Part shown: positions 42,936 to 53,969 of the stretch, piece by piece
Numbering within the stretch: position 1 is the stretch's first letter
Layout of the letters: the number at the start of each line of letters is the position of its first letter
DNA from: JACRLI01 sp035542815
Lineage (GTDB): Bacteria > Eisenbacteria > RBG-16-71-46 > JACRLI01
NCBI GenBank assembly: GCA_035542815.1
Contig: DATKKS010000005.1
Location: forward strand, 1-56,917
DNA: 56,917 nucleotides
Direction of reading: 5' to 3'
The notes under the pieces: generated by a model
What the model was told of the DNA's origin: nothing
Seen by the model: the letters and a program-made list of their open reading frames with translations, nothing else
The model's database searches: none
Program-made: the position numbers and the translations under genes

Positions 42936-43349
42936 ATGCGCAGCACGGTGATCGCCCTGTCCATCCCGGTCCTGTTGACGGGTTGCCTAGCTGCTCGCGT
43001 TCACCAGGGTGCCTACGTGGTGGCGACCGTGCGCCTGGCGACAGCACAGGGCGACAGCGCCCAGCTCAGCCTGGATTCGCGCAGTCTGCATCCCAGGCCG
43101 TTCGGCCGCTATTACCTTCGCGCCACTTGCATGGCGCCGCTCACCCCCACCCAACCCGTCTGCGACTGCGTGCGCATCACGGTATCGGACTCCCCCGAGC
43201 CTTCGCATGGAACCTCCATCTGGCGGATGCTCCGGCCGGGCGACACCTTGGACACCCTGGGCCTGAGTTTGCGCCTCGTGGACTTCGACGATCATTACGT
43301 GTCGGGAACCAGTGCGTGGTGGGGAGAAGGCAGCGGCCTGGGCCGCTAG
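42936..43349 (+). CDS. Small lipoprotein, unknown function
   Basis: This 137-residue protein starts at ATG 42936, placed by GGAGG at 42925-42929. A signal peptide ends in lipobox LLTGC. The mature part has a few cysteines (ATCMAPLTPTQPVCDCV) and a beta-rich ending with LRLVDFDDHYVSGTSAWWGEG. Base composition is less G+C-biased than in neighbours, and a TACTAT box lies at 42784-42789. No family was recognised. It diverges from the siroheme-synthase-like gene. Confidence 0.65.
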   Translation: MRSTVIALSIPVLLTGCLAARVHQGAYVVATVRLATAQGDSAQLSLDSRSLHPRPFGRYYLRATCMAPLTPTQPVCDCVRITVSDSPEPSHGTSIWRMLRPGDTLDTLGLSLRLVDFDDHYVSGTSAWWGEGSGLGR

Positions 43350-43483
43350 CGCACCGCTCCATCGGCCCCGCCCATCGAGATCCCCAGCGCCCCGCTGCCC
43401 GCCTTCCCCGCTCTCGGCTACAATGTCCCCGCTGGCGGACTTCCCCAGCCGGCCCGGCCGCCGCCAAGTCCGGAGACGCACGC

Positions 43484-45361
43484 ATGAGCCCCGCTCCCAC
43501 CCCCACGCTGACCACATCGCCGACCCGCGTCGCGCGCCTGGCTCCGAACCTCGCGCCCGGCCTGGCGGCCGCCCTCACCGGCGTGCTCGCCTACCAGGTC
43601 CTGGGCGGCCTGCGCGGCCCTTCCTCCGCCGGCGTCCTGGCCCGCGCGCTCCCACCGCCCCTGGCGGAGCTGGCCGCCCAGGCGGCGGCGCAGCCCATCC
43701 CGGCCGCGCTGCTGCTGGCCGCCGCGCCGGTCCTGGCGTGGCTCGCGCTCGCGGCGTGGGCCGCCCGGGTGCCGGGCGTGAGCGCCGCCCGGGCGCGGGG
43801 CGCGGTGGGCTGGGTCTGGGCGGGCTCCGCGCTGGCGGGCGCCTGGGCGCTGGCCGCCCGGGTCTCCGGGCCCCGGAGCGGCCTCGCGGCGCTGGGCTAC
43901 TGCCTCACCTGGCCGGCCCTGGGCTCGCTGGGGGTGGCGCTGGTGCTGCGGCGGGCCCGGGCGCTGCAGTGCGCGGCGTGGATGTCCGCGGCGGTGCTGG
44001 CGGCGCTGCTGGCCCGGGTGCTGCCGCTGGGCTGGCCGGATGAGAGCAGCTGGGCCTGGTCGCCGATGCTCGCGGCCCGCCCGCCCGAGGCCCTGGCGGA
44101 GGGCGCGGCGTGGGTGGTGGGGGCGTGGCTGTGGATGTTGGCGCTGTCGCGCCTGGAGTCGAAGTGGCCCCGCCGCTGGGCCACCGTGACGCTGGTGCTG
44201 GTGCCGCTGATGCTCGCCCGCGGCGCCGCGCAGTTCGCGCAGTCCGGCCCGGACCGCCACGCGGCGGTGCTGGCCGGCGAGCTGGCGGCCGCGGACCCGC
44301 GCATCTCCCCCGGGCCCGCCGGCCTGCGGCCGCCCGGCTGGCCGCTGCTGCACCGGGCGGCGTCGGGCGCCGGCGACACTCCCGCGGGCGCGGCCGTGGC
44401 CGACGCGGCGGCCTGGGCCCTGGGGGCCGATCGCGACCACGCGGACGCGCTGGCCTCCGACGCGGCGGGCCGGCCCCTGGCCCGGGGGGAGGCCAACGGC
44501 CTGTGGCTCCTGGTGGGGCTGGTGCTGGCGCTCCTCATGGCCATCCCCGCGGGGGTCTACTTCCTGGCCCGCGCGCACGAGGGGCCGCGCATCTCCTACC
44601 GCGCCGCGGGCCTGGCCGCGGTGCTGGCGGCGCCGCTGCTGTTCTTCCCCGGGGCGCAGGTGGCCTACGCAGCGGGGTTCCTGGCCGCCGCCGGCGCCTG
44701 GGTGCGGTCCGAGCCCCGCGGCCGCTGGCCGTGGGCCCTGGCGGCGGGCGCCGGCGTGGCGCTGCTGGCCGCCTTCTCCCCCGCCAACCTGATCTTGCTG
44801 CCGCTGCTGGCGCTCCAGTCGCTGGCCTCCTGGAAACGCCGCCGCGCCCCGGTGCGCACGGAGATCGGGCGGGCGCTGGCGCTGCTGGCGCCGCTCGCCG
44901 CGGCGGCGGCCCTGGGGTCCGCGTCGGGCGACTCCCCCGGCGCGGGGGTGTGGGCCTCGCTGGCGCGCCACCACCACGCGATCGCGCCGCGCGGCTGGGC
45001 GCTGTGGACGCTGCTCAACCCGCTCGACTTCCTGCTGCTCATGGGGCCGCCGGCCGCGGTGTGGTTGCTGCGGGCGGTGCCCTGGTGGCACCATCCGGCG
45101 GCGGCCCGGCGGCTGCGCATGGACCCCGAGGGCGCGGTGCTGGGGGCGGCCATCCTGACGGTCCTGGCGCTGGACCTGTGCGGCCTCACGCGCGGCGAGG
45201 CCGGCCGCCTGTGGCTGGGGTGCATGCCGCTCCTGGTGGCCGGCGGGGCGGGGCTGTGGCGGGAGCGCCGCCGCGCCGAGTGGTGCTGGCTCACGGGGAT
45301 GTGCGTGGTGCTGCTGGTGGCCCTCAAGGGGCTGTACGTGTTCGTGCGGCTGCCGATCTAG
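43484..45361 (+). CDS. Polytopic membrane protein, possibly glycosyltransferase-39-like
   Basis: This 625-residue protein has about ten to twelve hydrophobic segments spread over its length, with short basic cytoplasmic loops (RRARALQ, SWKRRRAPVRTEIGR) and one extended non-membrane loop (~260-340, QSGPDRHAAVLAGELAAADPRIS). Layout and the mid-protein soluble loop recall polyprenyl-phosphate-sugar mannosyltransferases, but no DxD or EE motif is evident near the first loop. The ATG at 43484 follows a weak GGAGA, and TACAAT at 43419-43424 is a likely -10. It precedes the ABC exporter genes by 39 nt. Confidence 0.6.
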   Translation: MSPAPTPTLTTSPTRVARLAPNLAPGLAAALTGVLAYQVLGGLRGPSSAGVLARALPPPLAELAAQAAAQPIPAALLLAAAPVLAWLALAAWAARVPGVSAARARGAVGWVWAGSALAGAWALAARVSGPRSGLAALGYCLTWPALGSLGVALVLRRARALQCAAWMSAAVLAALLARVLPLGWPDESSWAWSPMLAARPPEALAEGAAWVVGAWLWMLALSRLESKWPRRWATVTLVLVPLMLARGAAQFAQSGPDRHAAVLAGELAAADPRISPGPAGLRPPGWPLLHRAASGAGDTPAGAAVADAAAWALGADRDHADALASDAAGRPLARGEANGLWLLVGLVLALLMAIPAGVYFLARAHEGPRISYRAAGLAAVLAAPLLFFPGAQVAYAAGFLAAAGAWVRSEPRGRWPWALAAGAGVALLAAFSPANLILLPLLALQSLASWKRRRAPVRTEIGRALALLAPLAAAAALGSASGDSPGAGVWASLARHHHAIAPRGWALWTLLNPLDFLLLMGPPAAVWLLRAVPWWHHPAAARRLRMDPEGAVLGAAILTVLALDLCGLTRGEAGRLWLGCMPLLVAGGAGLWRERRRAEWCWLTGMCVVLLVALKGLYVFVRLPI

Positions 45362-45400
45362 GCGCGGCCGCCTCGCGCTGAACCCCCGACGGAGGAACCG

Positions 45401-46362
<962 letters not shown>

Positions 46363-46366
<4 letters not shown>

Positions 46367-47649
46367 GGCTCGAGTGGGGCCGGGCGCTCACCGTGGCGCG
46401 GCGGGAGTTCCGCTACACCGTGACCCGCAAGGCGTTCATCATCTCCATCGTCGGGCTGCCGGCGTACTTCGCGTTCGTGTTCTGGGCGTCGGCGGTGGGC
46501 TCGATGAGTTCGCGCTCGCACGAGGTGGAGCGCTTCCGCTCGCTCGCCGTGGTGGACTCCTCCGGGCTGTTCGCGGGGGCGGAGCGGGAGGTGCGCACCA
46601 CCCTCCCGTCGAACCCGCTGGCCGCCGACCGCCCCGGCCGCGGGCTGCGGGCCCAGGTCCACTTCTTCGACAACCTGGCCTCCGCCCAGGAGGAGCTGCG
46701 CGACGGGAACGTCTCGCAGGTGCTGGTGATTCCGGCCGACTACCTCGAGCGGGGCCGGGTAAGCAGCTACTCCGAGCACCGCGGCAGCCTGGACGAGTCG
46801 GGCGCCGAGCGCGCGATCCGCGGCTGGCTGGCCCGCGGCCTGCTGCGCGGGCGGGTGGACTCGCTGCGCATGGAGCGGGCGGTGCGGCCGGCGGTGGACA
46901 TCGCGGAGTACGTGCCGGGCCGGCTGGGCAACTTCGAGCTGCGGGACGTGCGCCAGCTCGTCGGCGAGACGGTGCTGCCGATCGCCCTGGGCCTGCTGCT
47001 GGTGATCTGCATCATGATCGGCGGGCAGTACCTGCTCCAGGGGCTGGCCGAGGAGAAGGAATCGCGGGTGCTGGAGTCCATGCTGTGCATGGTGAGCCCG
47101 GAAGAGCTGCTGGCCGGGAAGCTGCTGGGCCTGGGCGGGGCGGGCCTCACGCTGGTGGCGGCGTGGATCGGGATCGGCGGCGGCGTGGCCGGCGCGGCCG
47201 CCGGTGCGGTGGCGCTGCAGGTCTCGCTGGGCACCGCCCTGTGCGCGGTGGCGTACTTCGCGCTGGGCTACCTGCTGTTCGCGTGCATGATGGCCGGCGT
47301 GGGCTCCATCGCCAGCACCGCGCGCGAGGCCCAGCAGTTCTCGGTGGTGTTCTCGATCCTGCTCATGTTCCCGATGTTCTTCGTGCAGGCGCTGCTCGAG
47401 AACCCCGACTCGCGGCTGGCGGTGGGGCTGTCGCTGTTCCCCCCCACCGCGCCGATGGCGATGATGCTGCGCCTGGCCTCGCCCGGCGCCAGCGTGCCCG
47501 GGTGGCAGGTGGCGCTGTCGCTGGCGCTGCTGGCGGTCGCGTCGTGGTTCGTCCTGAAGGTCTCGGCGCGGATCTTCCGCATCGGGATGCTGGCCTACGG
47601 CAAGCCCCCGAACCTGGCCGAGGTGCTCCGCTGGGCCCGGGCCCGCTGA
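46363..47649 (+). CDS. ABC-2 type permease, NatB-type
   Basis: This 428-residue membrane protein has TM1 at ~24-40, a large extracytoplasmic domain (~45-215), then five C-terminal TM helices (~220-245, 265-300, 300-325, 335-355 and 385-400), the ABC-2/NatB plan. LAEEKESRVLESMLCMVSPEELLAGKLLG is the coupling-helix region conserved in this family. It is translationally coupled to the ATPase gene by ATGA. Confidence 0.9.
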
Positions 47650-47692
47650 GGCGGGCCCCGCCCGGCACCCGAACCCGAGAGGAGGAGGCGAG

Positions 47693-48184
47693 ATGCCCGC
47701 CCCCGAGATTGCGCAGCTGCTCGAGATCCTCGACCGCGGCTTCGACCAGGTCTCCTGGCACGGCCCCAACCTGCGCGGCTCGCTGCGCGGGCTCACCGCC
47801 GAGCAGGCCGCCTGGCGCCCCGGGCCGGGACGGCACAACGCCTGGGAGATCGCGGTGCACTGCGCCTACTGGAAGTACGTCGCGCGCCGCCGGCTGCTGG
47901 GGGGGAAGCGCGGCGCGTTCCCGCTGCAGGGCTCCGACTGGATCCCGCGGCCGGCCGGCCCCGGGGAGGCCACGGCGGCCGCCTGGCGCGCCGACCTGCG
48001 GCTGCTCGAGGAGACCCACCGCGCGCTGCGCGCCGCGGTGGCGGCGCTCAAGCCGGGCGACCTGCCGCGCCGGCCGCCCGGGAGCAAGGTCCGCAACCGG
48101 ATGCTGCTCGCCGGCATCGCCGCCCACGACCTCTACCACGCCGGCCAGGTGCAGCTGCTCAAGCGGCTCCGCAAGAGCCGCTGA
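47693..48184 (+). CDS. DinB-superfamily protein
   Basis: This 163-residue four-helix-bundle protein has the DinB metal-binding histidines in IAVHCAYWKYVARR (helix 2) and AAHDLYHAGQVQLL (two His in helix 4). Family members include bacillithiol transferases and damage-inducible proteins of unknown activity. GGAGGAGG lies just before the ATG at 47693. It follows the ABC permease by 43 nt and abuts the convergent GGDEF gene (stop codons adjacent). Confidence 0.9.
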   Translation: MPAPEIAQLLEILDRGFDQVSWHGPNLRGSLRGLTAEQAAWRPGPGRHNAWEIAVHCAYWKYVARRRLLGGKRGAFPLQGSDWIPRPAGPGEATAAAWRADLRLLEETHRALRAAVAALKPGDLPRRPPGSKVRNRMLLAGIAAHDLYHAGQVQLLKRLRKSR

Positions 48185-50302
48185 CTAGTCCGCCACCACC
48201 ACCCGCCCGCGGCCCTCGGCCTTGGCCCGGTAGAGCGCCGCGTCCGCGGCGCGCATCACCGCCTCCGCGGTGACGCCGTGGCGCGGGAAGGCGGCCACGC
48301 CCAGCGAGGCGGCCAGGGTCCCCAGGTCGCGCTCGGTGTGCACCGGCCGGACGCGCCGCACCGCCTCGCACAGCATCTCGGCGCGCCGGCAGGCGTCCTC
48401 CAGCGAGGCCTCCGGCAGGATCACCACGAACTCCTCCCCGCCGAAGCGGCACGCGGCGTCGCCCGCGCGCAGGTTGGCCATCAACATCTGGGCCACGGCC
48501 CGGAGCGCCGCGTCGCCCGCCTCGTGCCCGAAGGTGTCGTTGATGTCCTTGAAGTGGTCGAGGTCCAGCAGAATCAGCGACAGCGGGCGCTCGGCGCGCT
48601 CGGCGCGCCGCAGCTCGCGCTCCAGCGTCTCCTCCATGTAGCGGCGGTTGAAGAGCCCGGTGAGCGGGTCGCGCACCGACTGGCGGCGGAGCGTCTCGCG
48701 CAGCCGGAGGTTCGCCAGCGACAGCGCCAGCTGCTCGGCCACCGTGGCCGCCAGGCGCTGCCGCCCCTCCCCCAGCGACCGCGCGCCGCCGTCCGCCCCG
48801 GGCGGCGTCTCCAGGTGCAGCAGGCCCACCTGGTCCCCGTGCGCCACCATCGGGAAGCAGGCGTAGGCGGACGGAGCCGGGTCCGGCAGGTGCGCGCAGC
48901 GCAGCTCCTCGGAGCCCTCCGGCACCAGATACGGCCGGCCCCGGCGCAGCGCCCAGCAGTCGTCGGCCTTGAACACCGCGGTGCGTCCCGCCTCCGGGTA
49001 GGGCCCCCAGGCCACGGTCGCCTCCAGGATGGCGTAGGGGCCGCTCTGGATGCAGATCACGCCGCTGGTGCCGGGGAAGAGCTGGCCCAGCATCCGCCCC
49101 ATCACCTGGTAGGCCTCCTCCACCGACTGGCTGGCCTGCAGCATGTCGCCCAGCTTCCCCAGGGTCTCCACCTCCCGGGTGCGCTGCTCCACCAGCCGGT
49201 TCACCGTCTCCGCCAGCTCGTCGCGCGCGCCCTGCTCGTGGCGCAGCATCGCCAGCAGCCGCTCGGCCATGCCGTTGAAGGCCGAGGCCACCACCGCGAA
49301 CTCGTCCAGGCCGCGCACGTCGGCGCGCGCGCTCAGGTCCCCGGCGCTCAGCCGGTCCGCCACCCCGGCCAGCGCCCGCAGCCGGCGCAGGATGAGCGCG
49401 CGGGCGATGCCCCACGCGGCGCCCGAGGCCACCAGGCCCGCCAGCACCAGCACGAGCAGGTTGCGGAACAGCAGCTGGTTGGCCTCGGCGAAGGCGGCCT
49501 CCTCGGAGACGCCGATGGCGGCGAACCAGCCGAGCTGGTGCAGCGGCGCGAACGCGTACAGCCGGGCCACGCCGTCGGAGCCCACCGCCTCGAGCGTGCC
49601 CTCCTGGCTGCGGAGCATCTCGGTTGCCAGGGGCGAGCCCATCATCCGGCGCCCGACCCACGGCTGCGGGTCGGGCTGGTGGGCGACCACCGTGCCGTGG
49701 CGGTCGAGGATCAGCATCTCGGCGCCTTCCGGCAGCAGGCCGACCGCGCTGGACTCGCTGAAGCTCACCAGGTCGAGGGACGCCACCACCACCCCGGCGG
49801 GATCGCCCAGCGGGCCGGGGATGCGGTGCCCCAGGCGCAGCGCGAACCGGCGCGAGCCGGCATCCCACTGGGGATCGCCCACCACCAGGCCGGGGGCGCC
49901 CAGCGCCCGGCGGAACACCGCCCCCACCCCGGCTTCGCCTACCCCGAGGCCCCGCGGCACGCGGTAGGCGATCCGCCCGCTGGGGCGCAGCAGCATCATC
50001 TCCGAGAGCCGGGGGTCGCGCTCCAGCAGCCCCGCCAGCACCGGCCGGCTCACGTCCGGGTCGAACAGGGTCTGGGACACCCCCGCGATCCCGGAGAGCA
50101 GCCGCGAGGCGCCCTCCACAAACCGGCTGGTCTCGTGGACCTGGAGGTGAACCAGGTGGGCGGCGTCCCGGCGCATCACGCCGGCGGCGATCCGGCGCTG
50201 CGCCGCGTCCGTGTAGAAGGTGAGGGCAAATGCGGGGCCAAGGGCCAGCAGCACCAGAAGGACGAGGCTGTCCCTCAGGCTGATGATCCGCATCCGCGGC
50301 AT
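48185..50302 (-). CDS. Membrane diguanylate cyclase: sensor, HAMP, GAF and GGDEF domains
   Basis: This 705-residue signalling protein makes cyclic-di-GMP. It has a TM helix at ~10-28, an extracytoplasmic Cache-like sensor (~30-275), a second TM (~280-300), HAMP (~300-355, with GDLSARADVRGLDEF), a GAF-like domain (~395-535) and a C-terminal GGDEF domain. The active-site signature is GGEEF and the product-inhibition I-site RxxD (RAGD) lies five residues before it, so a feedback-inhibited active cyclase is expected. AAAGGA precedes the ATG at 50302. No EAL or HD-GYP domain is attached. Confidence 0.93.
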   Translation of the reverse strand: MPRMRIISLRDSLVLLVLLALGPAFALTFYTDAAQRRIAAGVMRRDAAHLVHLQVHETSRFVEGASRLLSGIAGVSQTLFDPDVSRPVLAGLLERDPRLSEMMLLRPSGRIAYRVPRGLGVGEAGVGAVFRRALGAPGLVVGDPQWDAGSRRFALRLGHRIPGPLGDPAGVVVASLDLVSFSESSAVGLLPEGAEMLILDRHGTVVAHQPDPQPWVGRRMMGSPLATEMLRSQEGTLEAVGSDGVARLYAFAPLHQLGWFAAIGVSEEAAFAEANQLLFRNLLVLVLAGLVASGAAWGIARALILRRLRALAGVADRLSAGDLSARADVRGLDEFAVVASAFNGMAERLLAMLRHEQGARDELAETVNRLVEQRTREVETLGKLGDMLQASQSVEEAYQVMGRMLGQLFPGTSGVICIQSGPYAILEATVAWGPYPEAGRTAVFKADDCWALRRGRPYLVPEGSEELRCAHLPDPAPSAYACFPMVAHGDQVGLLHLETPPGADGGARSLGEGRQRLAATVAEQLALSLANLRLRETLRRQSVRDPLTGLFNRRYMEETLERELRRAERAERPLSLILLDLDHFKDINDTFGHEAGDAALRAVAQMLMANLRAGDAACRFGGEEFVVILPEASLEDACRRAEMLCEAVRRVRPVHTERDLGTLAASLGVAAFPRHGVTAEAVMRAADAALYRAKAEGRGRVVVAD

Positions 50303-50437
50303 GGAGTCCTTTCTTGCGGCCCCCGGGGCAGAAAGGCCGGCCACACTGCACTTCCACCATAGCGCAGGCGCGGGCCGGGTGGAATGATACAAAGCAGATG
50401 CCCACCCGGGCGCCGGGGGCGGGCCGCGCGGCCCACG

Positions 50438-50466
50438 TTGACCGCCGGCCGGCCGGGTGGTTTGAT
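50438..50466 (+). promoter_or_regulatory. Candidate sigma-70 promoter of the DUF1579 gene
   Basis: TTGACC (50438-50443), 17 nt, TTTGAT (50461-50466), about 130 nt before ATG 50597, in the 294-bp divergent region. Confidence 0.4.
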
Positions 50467-50596
50467 TCCCGCCAAGCTCCACCGGGACGCCCCCACCCTG
50501 GCCCGTGGCCGCCGGCAGGCGCCGGCGCGACCGTCCCTTCGCCCAACGACTCCAGCCCGGAGGAAGCCCACCTTCCACCGACCACGGAGGTGCCTC

Positions 50597-51184
50597 ATGA
50601 AGCGACCCGTCCTGTTCCTGTGTGCCGCGCTGCTGGCGGCCGGCGCGTGCGCCGCGGCCGCGGACGAAACGCCGAAGTCCGGTGCCGGCGCGCAGGCGCC
50701 CGCGATGGCCTTTCCCAAGCCGGGTCCGGAGCACGCGCTGCTCGCCGCGGACGTCGGCACCTGGGACGCCACGCTGGAGATGACCATGGCGCCGGGCGCC
50801 CCGCCGGAGACCACCACCGGGGTGCGCACCGTCAACATGATCTGCGGCGGACTGTGGATGCAGGAGGACATCCAGAGCACCATGATGGGGATGCCGTTCC
50901 AGGGGCGCGGGCTGACCGGCTGGGACCCGGCCAAGGGCAAGTACGTGGGCGTCTGGGTGGACGCCATGTCCACCTACGTGATGTCGTCCGAGGGCACCTG
51001 CGACAAGGCCACCGGCACGTTCACCATGTGGCAGGAGTCGCCCGGCCCCGACGGCAAGCCCATGAAGTGGCGCACCGAAACGAAGAGCCCCGACCCGGAC
51101 ACCCGGGTGTGGATCGCCTACATGCCGACTCCCGACGGCAAGGAGTACGTGGGCATGAAGGCCACCTACAAGCGGAGGAAGTAG
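50597..51184 (+). CDS. Secreted DUF1579-family protein
   Basis: This 195-residue protein starts at ATG 50597 with GGAGG 6 nt upstream. A signal peptide ends near ACAAAADE. The mature domain (HALLAADVGTWDATLEM..., ICGGLWMQEDI, GMPFQGRGLTGWDPAKGKYVGVWVD, GTFTMWQESPGPDGKPMKWRTET) is the beta-barrel-like DUF1579 pattern, function unknown. It is probably periplasmic. FadL and SGNH genes follow on the same strand after 52 nt. Confidence 0.85.
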   Translation: MKRPVLFLCAALLAAGACAAAADETPKSGAGAQAPAMAFPKPGPEHALLAADVGTWDATLEMTMAPGAPPETTTGVRTVNMICGGLWMQEDIQSTMMGMPFQGRGLTGWDPAKGKYVGVWVDAMSTYVMSSEGTCDKATGTFTMWQESPGPDGKPMKWRTETKSPDPDTRVWIAYMPTPDGKEYVGMKATYKRRK

Positions 51185-51236
51185 CGCCGCGGTTTTGCCC
51201 TTGCGCTGCCGGCGGCGCGGCGGCAATGTCTCGGCC

Positions 51237-52562
51237 ATGCTGCTGCGGAACGGGTCCCCCCGGGCGGCCGCGCCCCGGGTCCTCGGGGCGGCGCTGCTCG
51301 CCGCCGCCGCGCTGGCGGCCTTCGCGGCCCCCGGCCGGACCGCCGGCTTCGCCCTGTTCGAGCAGGGGGCCGCGGCCATCGGGCGCGGAGGCGCCTACGC
51401 CGCCGGGGCGGACGACCCCAGCGCGCTCTTCTACAACCCCGCCGCGCTGGCCGGCCTCGACGGCTCGCAGCTGAGCGTCTCCCCGACCCTCCTCTTCTTC
51501 GACGACTCCTTCGCCGGGGCCGCCCCGTACCCGGGCTTCGACGTGCGCGAGGAGACCGACCGCAAGGCCTTCCCGCTGCCGTGCGTCTACGCCAGCCAGA
51601 GGCTCCAGCGGCGGGTCACCGGCGCCGTGGGCCTGTTCGCGCCCTTCGGCCTGGAGACCGACTGGACCAACAGCGCCGACTTCTCCGGCCGCTTCGTGGC
51701 CTGGCGCTCCCGGATCGAGCAGTACGACGGCGCCGCGGCGCTGGCCGCGGAGCTGAGCCCCCGGGTGCGCGTGGGCGCGGCCCTCGACCTCGCCTTCTCC
51801 AAGATCCTGCTGCGCCGGGCGGTGGCCGCCCCGCTGCCGGGCGCCGACTTCGCGCCGGAGGTGGGCACGGTGCAGCTCGAGAGCTCGCACCAGAGCTCGG
51901 TGGCGGGCACTTTCGGCATCCAGGTGCTGCCCACCGACCAGATCAAGGTGGGCGCGACGCTGCGCACCGGCTCCAGCAACGACTTCCAGACCCCGGCGAC
52001 CTTCGACTACCTCGCGTTCACCACCGGCAACGCCCGCGAGGACTCCACCATCGCCGCGCAGCTGCCGCGCAACCAGGACGCCTCGGTCCGGATCCCCTTT
52101 CCGATGATGCTGCTGGCGGGGATCGAGGCGCGGCTCTCGGAGCGCCTCACCGCCGAGCTGGATCTCAACTGGACCCGCTGGAGCACCTTCGACACGGTGG
52201 CCCTGGTGCTCTCGAAGAACCCGGAGCGCAACGTGTACGCCCCGGAGCACTGGACCGACGTGACCGCCGTGCGGCTGGGGCTGGAGTACCGGCTCGAGCC
52301 GCTGCGGCTGCGGGCCGGCGCGTACTTCGACCCCACCCCGCAGCCGGCGTGGGCCATGAGCCCGCTGATCTCGGACACCAACCGTCTCGGCTTCACCGTG
52401 GGCGCCGGGTATCGCGCCGAGAGCGGCTTCCGGGCCGACGCGTTCGCGCTGCTGGTGGAATTCCAGAACCGCTCCACCGACCAGGCGAACCTCAATCACC
52501 TCGACGGGACCTACCGGCCGCGCGCCTTCATCGTGGGCGCGTCCGCGGGGTGGGGCCGGTGA
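51237..52562 (+). CDS. FadL/OmpP1/TodX-family outer-membrane transport protein
   Basis: This 441-residue barrel is predicted to take up long-chain fatty acids or other hydrophobic molecules. After the signal peptide (ending GRTA-GF) the mature start GFALFEQGAAAIGRGGAYAAGADDPSALFYNPAALAG is the FadL N-terminal hatch. Beta-strands run to the end, which lacks a final aromatic residue (AGWGR). ATG 51237 is chosen because it gives a clean signal peptide; a TTG at 51195 would add 14 residues. Its stop overlaps the GTG of the SGNH gene by 4 nt. Confidence 0.93.
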   Translation: MLLRNGSPRAAAPRVLGAALLAAAALAAFAAPGRTAGFALFEQGAAAIGRGGAYAAGADDPSALFYNPAALAGLDGSQLSVSPTLLFFDDSFAGAAPYPGFDVREETDRKAFPLPCVYASQRLQRRVTGAVGLFAPFGLETDWTNSADFSGRFVAWRSRIEQYDGAAALAAELSPRVRVGAALDLAFSKILLRRAVAAPLPGADFAPEVGTVQLESSHQSSVAGTFGIQVLPTDQIKVGATLRTGSSNDFQTPATFDYLAFTTGNAREDSTIAAQLPRNQDASVRIPFPMMLLAGIEARLSERLTAELDLNWTRWSTFDTVALVLSKNPERNVYAPEHWTDVTAVRLGLEYRLEPLRLRAGAYFDPTPQPAWAMSPLISDTNRLGFTVGAGYRAESGFRADAFALLVEFQNRSTDQANLNHLDGTYRPRAFIVGASAGWGR

Positions 52563-53929
52563 GCGCGCACGGGAGTCGTTGGGCGGCCGCGGCCCGCCCG
52601 ATGCGGGCGCTCGAGTTGGCGCGCCCGCTGCTGGCGTTGGCGGCCGCCGCGCTGCTCGCGGGCTGCGCCCGGGTGAGCCCGCCCACCGCCCCGGGGGCGC
52701 TCACCGGGGTGGACTTCACCAACTACGTGGCGGTGGGGAACAGCCTCACCGCGGGCTTCCAGTCGGGCGGGCTGCTCGACGCGCACCAGGACGCCGCCTA
52801 CCCGGTGCTGCTCGCGCGGCAGGCGGGGCTGGCCGCGTTCCCCCACCCGCGCATCTCTGATCCGGGCTTCCCGGGGCTGCTGGAGCTGGACTTCTCCCAC
52901 CCGGAGCCGCCGCTGCCGTTCAGCATCCTCACGCCGAGCGAGCTGGGCGGCCTGGAGAACCCCGAGCAGGCTCCGTACCAGAACCTGGGCGTCCCGGGCG
53001 CGCGGATCGTGGACTTCTTCGCCAACGACCCCACCAACCCGATGTTCGCGCTGCTGCTGGGCGAACGGGGCAGCATGTGGCAGCAGCTCAAGGCGCGCCA
53101 CCCGCGCTTCGTGACCTTCTGGCTCGGCTCCAACGACGCGTTGAACGCGCTGCTGGTGGGCGACCCGTCGGTGATGACGCCCGCGGACGTCTTCTCCGCC
53201 GCCTACGGGGCGGCGCTCGACTCGGTGCTCTCCACCGGGGCGCAGGTGGCCGCGGCCAACATCCCCGGCATCCTGGACACGCCCTTCGCCACCACCGTGC
53301 CCCCGTACGCCTTCGACCCGGTCACCGGGCGGCCGATCACCTTCCTGGGGCAGAAGATCTACTTCCTCGGCCAGCGCGACGACGGCACCCACGGCACGCT
53401 CGAGCCGGGCTCGCTGGTGACGCTCCCGGCGCTGTCGTACCTGGCGAACGGGGACGGGATCCCGGCGCTGCTCGGCGGCTCCGGCAGGCCGCTGCCCGAC
53501 AGCGTGGTGCTCACGCCGAACGAGGTCGCAGCGATCCGGACCCGCACCGGCCAGTTCAACGCCACCATCCGCGACTCGTGCGCCGCGCACCACGTCCCGG
53601 TGATGGACGCCAACGCGCTCTTCCACCTGTTGAAGGGATCCGGCTACTCGCTGGGCGGGGTGGTGTTCACGACGCAGTGGGTGCAGGGCGGGATCATCAG
53701 CCTCGACGGCATCCACCCCACCGACCTCGGCCAGGCGCTGATGGCCAACCAGTGGATCGCCACCATCGACGGCTTCTACGGCGCCAACCTCCGGCCGGTG
53801 AGCCTGCGGCCGTTCCTGTCGGTGCCCACCGCGCCGGCCGCCTCCGCGCCCGGGGGGTCCCCGCTCGCCGGGCTCGTCCGGGCCGCCCGGAACGTGGACT
53901 GGGCGCGCGTGACGAGGTACGGGTTCTAG
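52559..53929 (+). CDS. SGNH/GDSL-hydrolase-like lipoprotein coupled to FadL
   Basis: This 456-residue protein starts at GTG 52559 (GTGA overlap); ATG 52601 is an alternative that keeps the signal peptide. Lipobox is LLAGC. The SGNH residues are visible: Ser in VAVGNSLTAGF, Gly in NLGVPGARI, Asn in WLGSNDALNA, and Asp/His in LDGIHPTDLGQ. FadL followed by an SGNH lipoprotein recurs in FCB-group genomes and suggests lipolysis at the surface followed by fatty-acid uptake. The substrate is inferred. Confidence 0.9.
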   Translation: MSAHGSRWAAAARPMRALELARPLLALAAAALLAGCARVSPPTAPGALTGVDFTNYVAVGNSLTAGFQSGGLLDAHQDAAYPVLLARQAGLAAFPHPRISDPGFPGLLELDFSHPEPPLPFSILTPSELGGLENPEQAPYQNLGVPGARIVDFFANDPTNPMFALLLGERGSMWQQLKARHPRFVTFWLGSNDALNALLVGDPSVMTPADVFSAAYGAALDSVLSTGAQVAAANIPGILDTPFATTVPPYAFDPVTGRPITFLGQKIYFLGQRDDGTHGTLEPGSLVTLPALSYLANGDGIPALLGGSGRPLPDSVVLTPNEVAAIRTRTGQFNATIRDSCAAHHVPVMDANALFHLLKGSGYSLGGVVFTTQWVQGGIISLDGIHPTDLGQALMANQWIATIDGFYGANLRPVSLRPFLSVPTAPAASAPGGSPLAGLVRAARNVDWARVTRYGF

Positions 53930-53969
53930 GGGGGCGGGCGAGGCTCTTCATCACTCGAAGCCCCCCGGC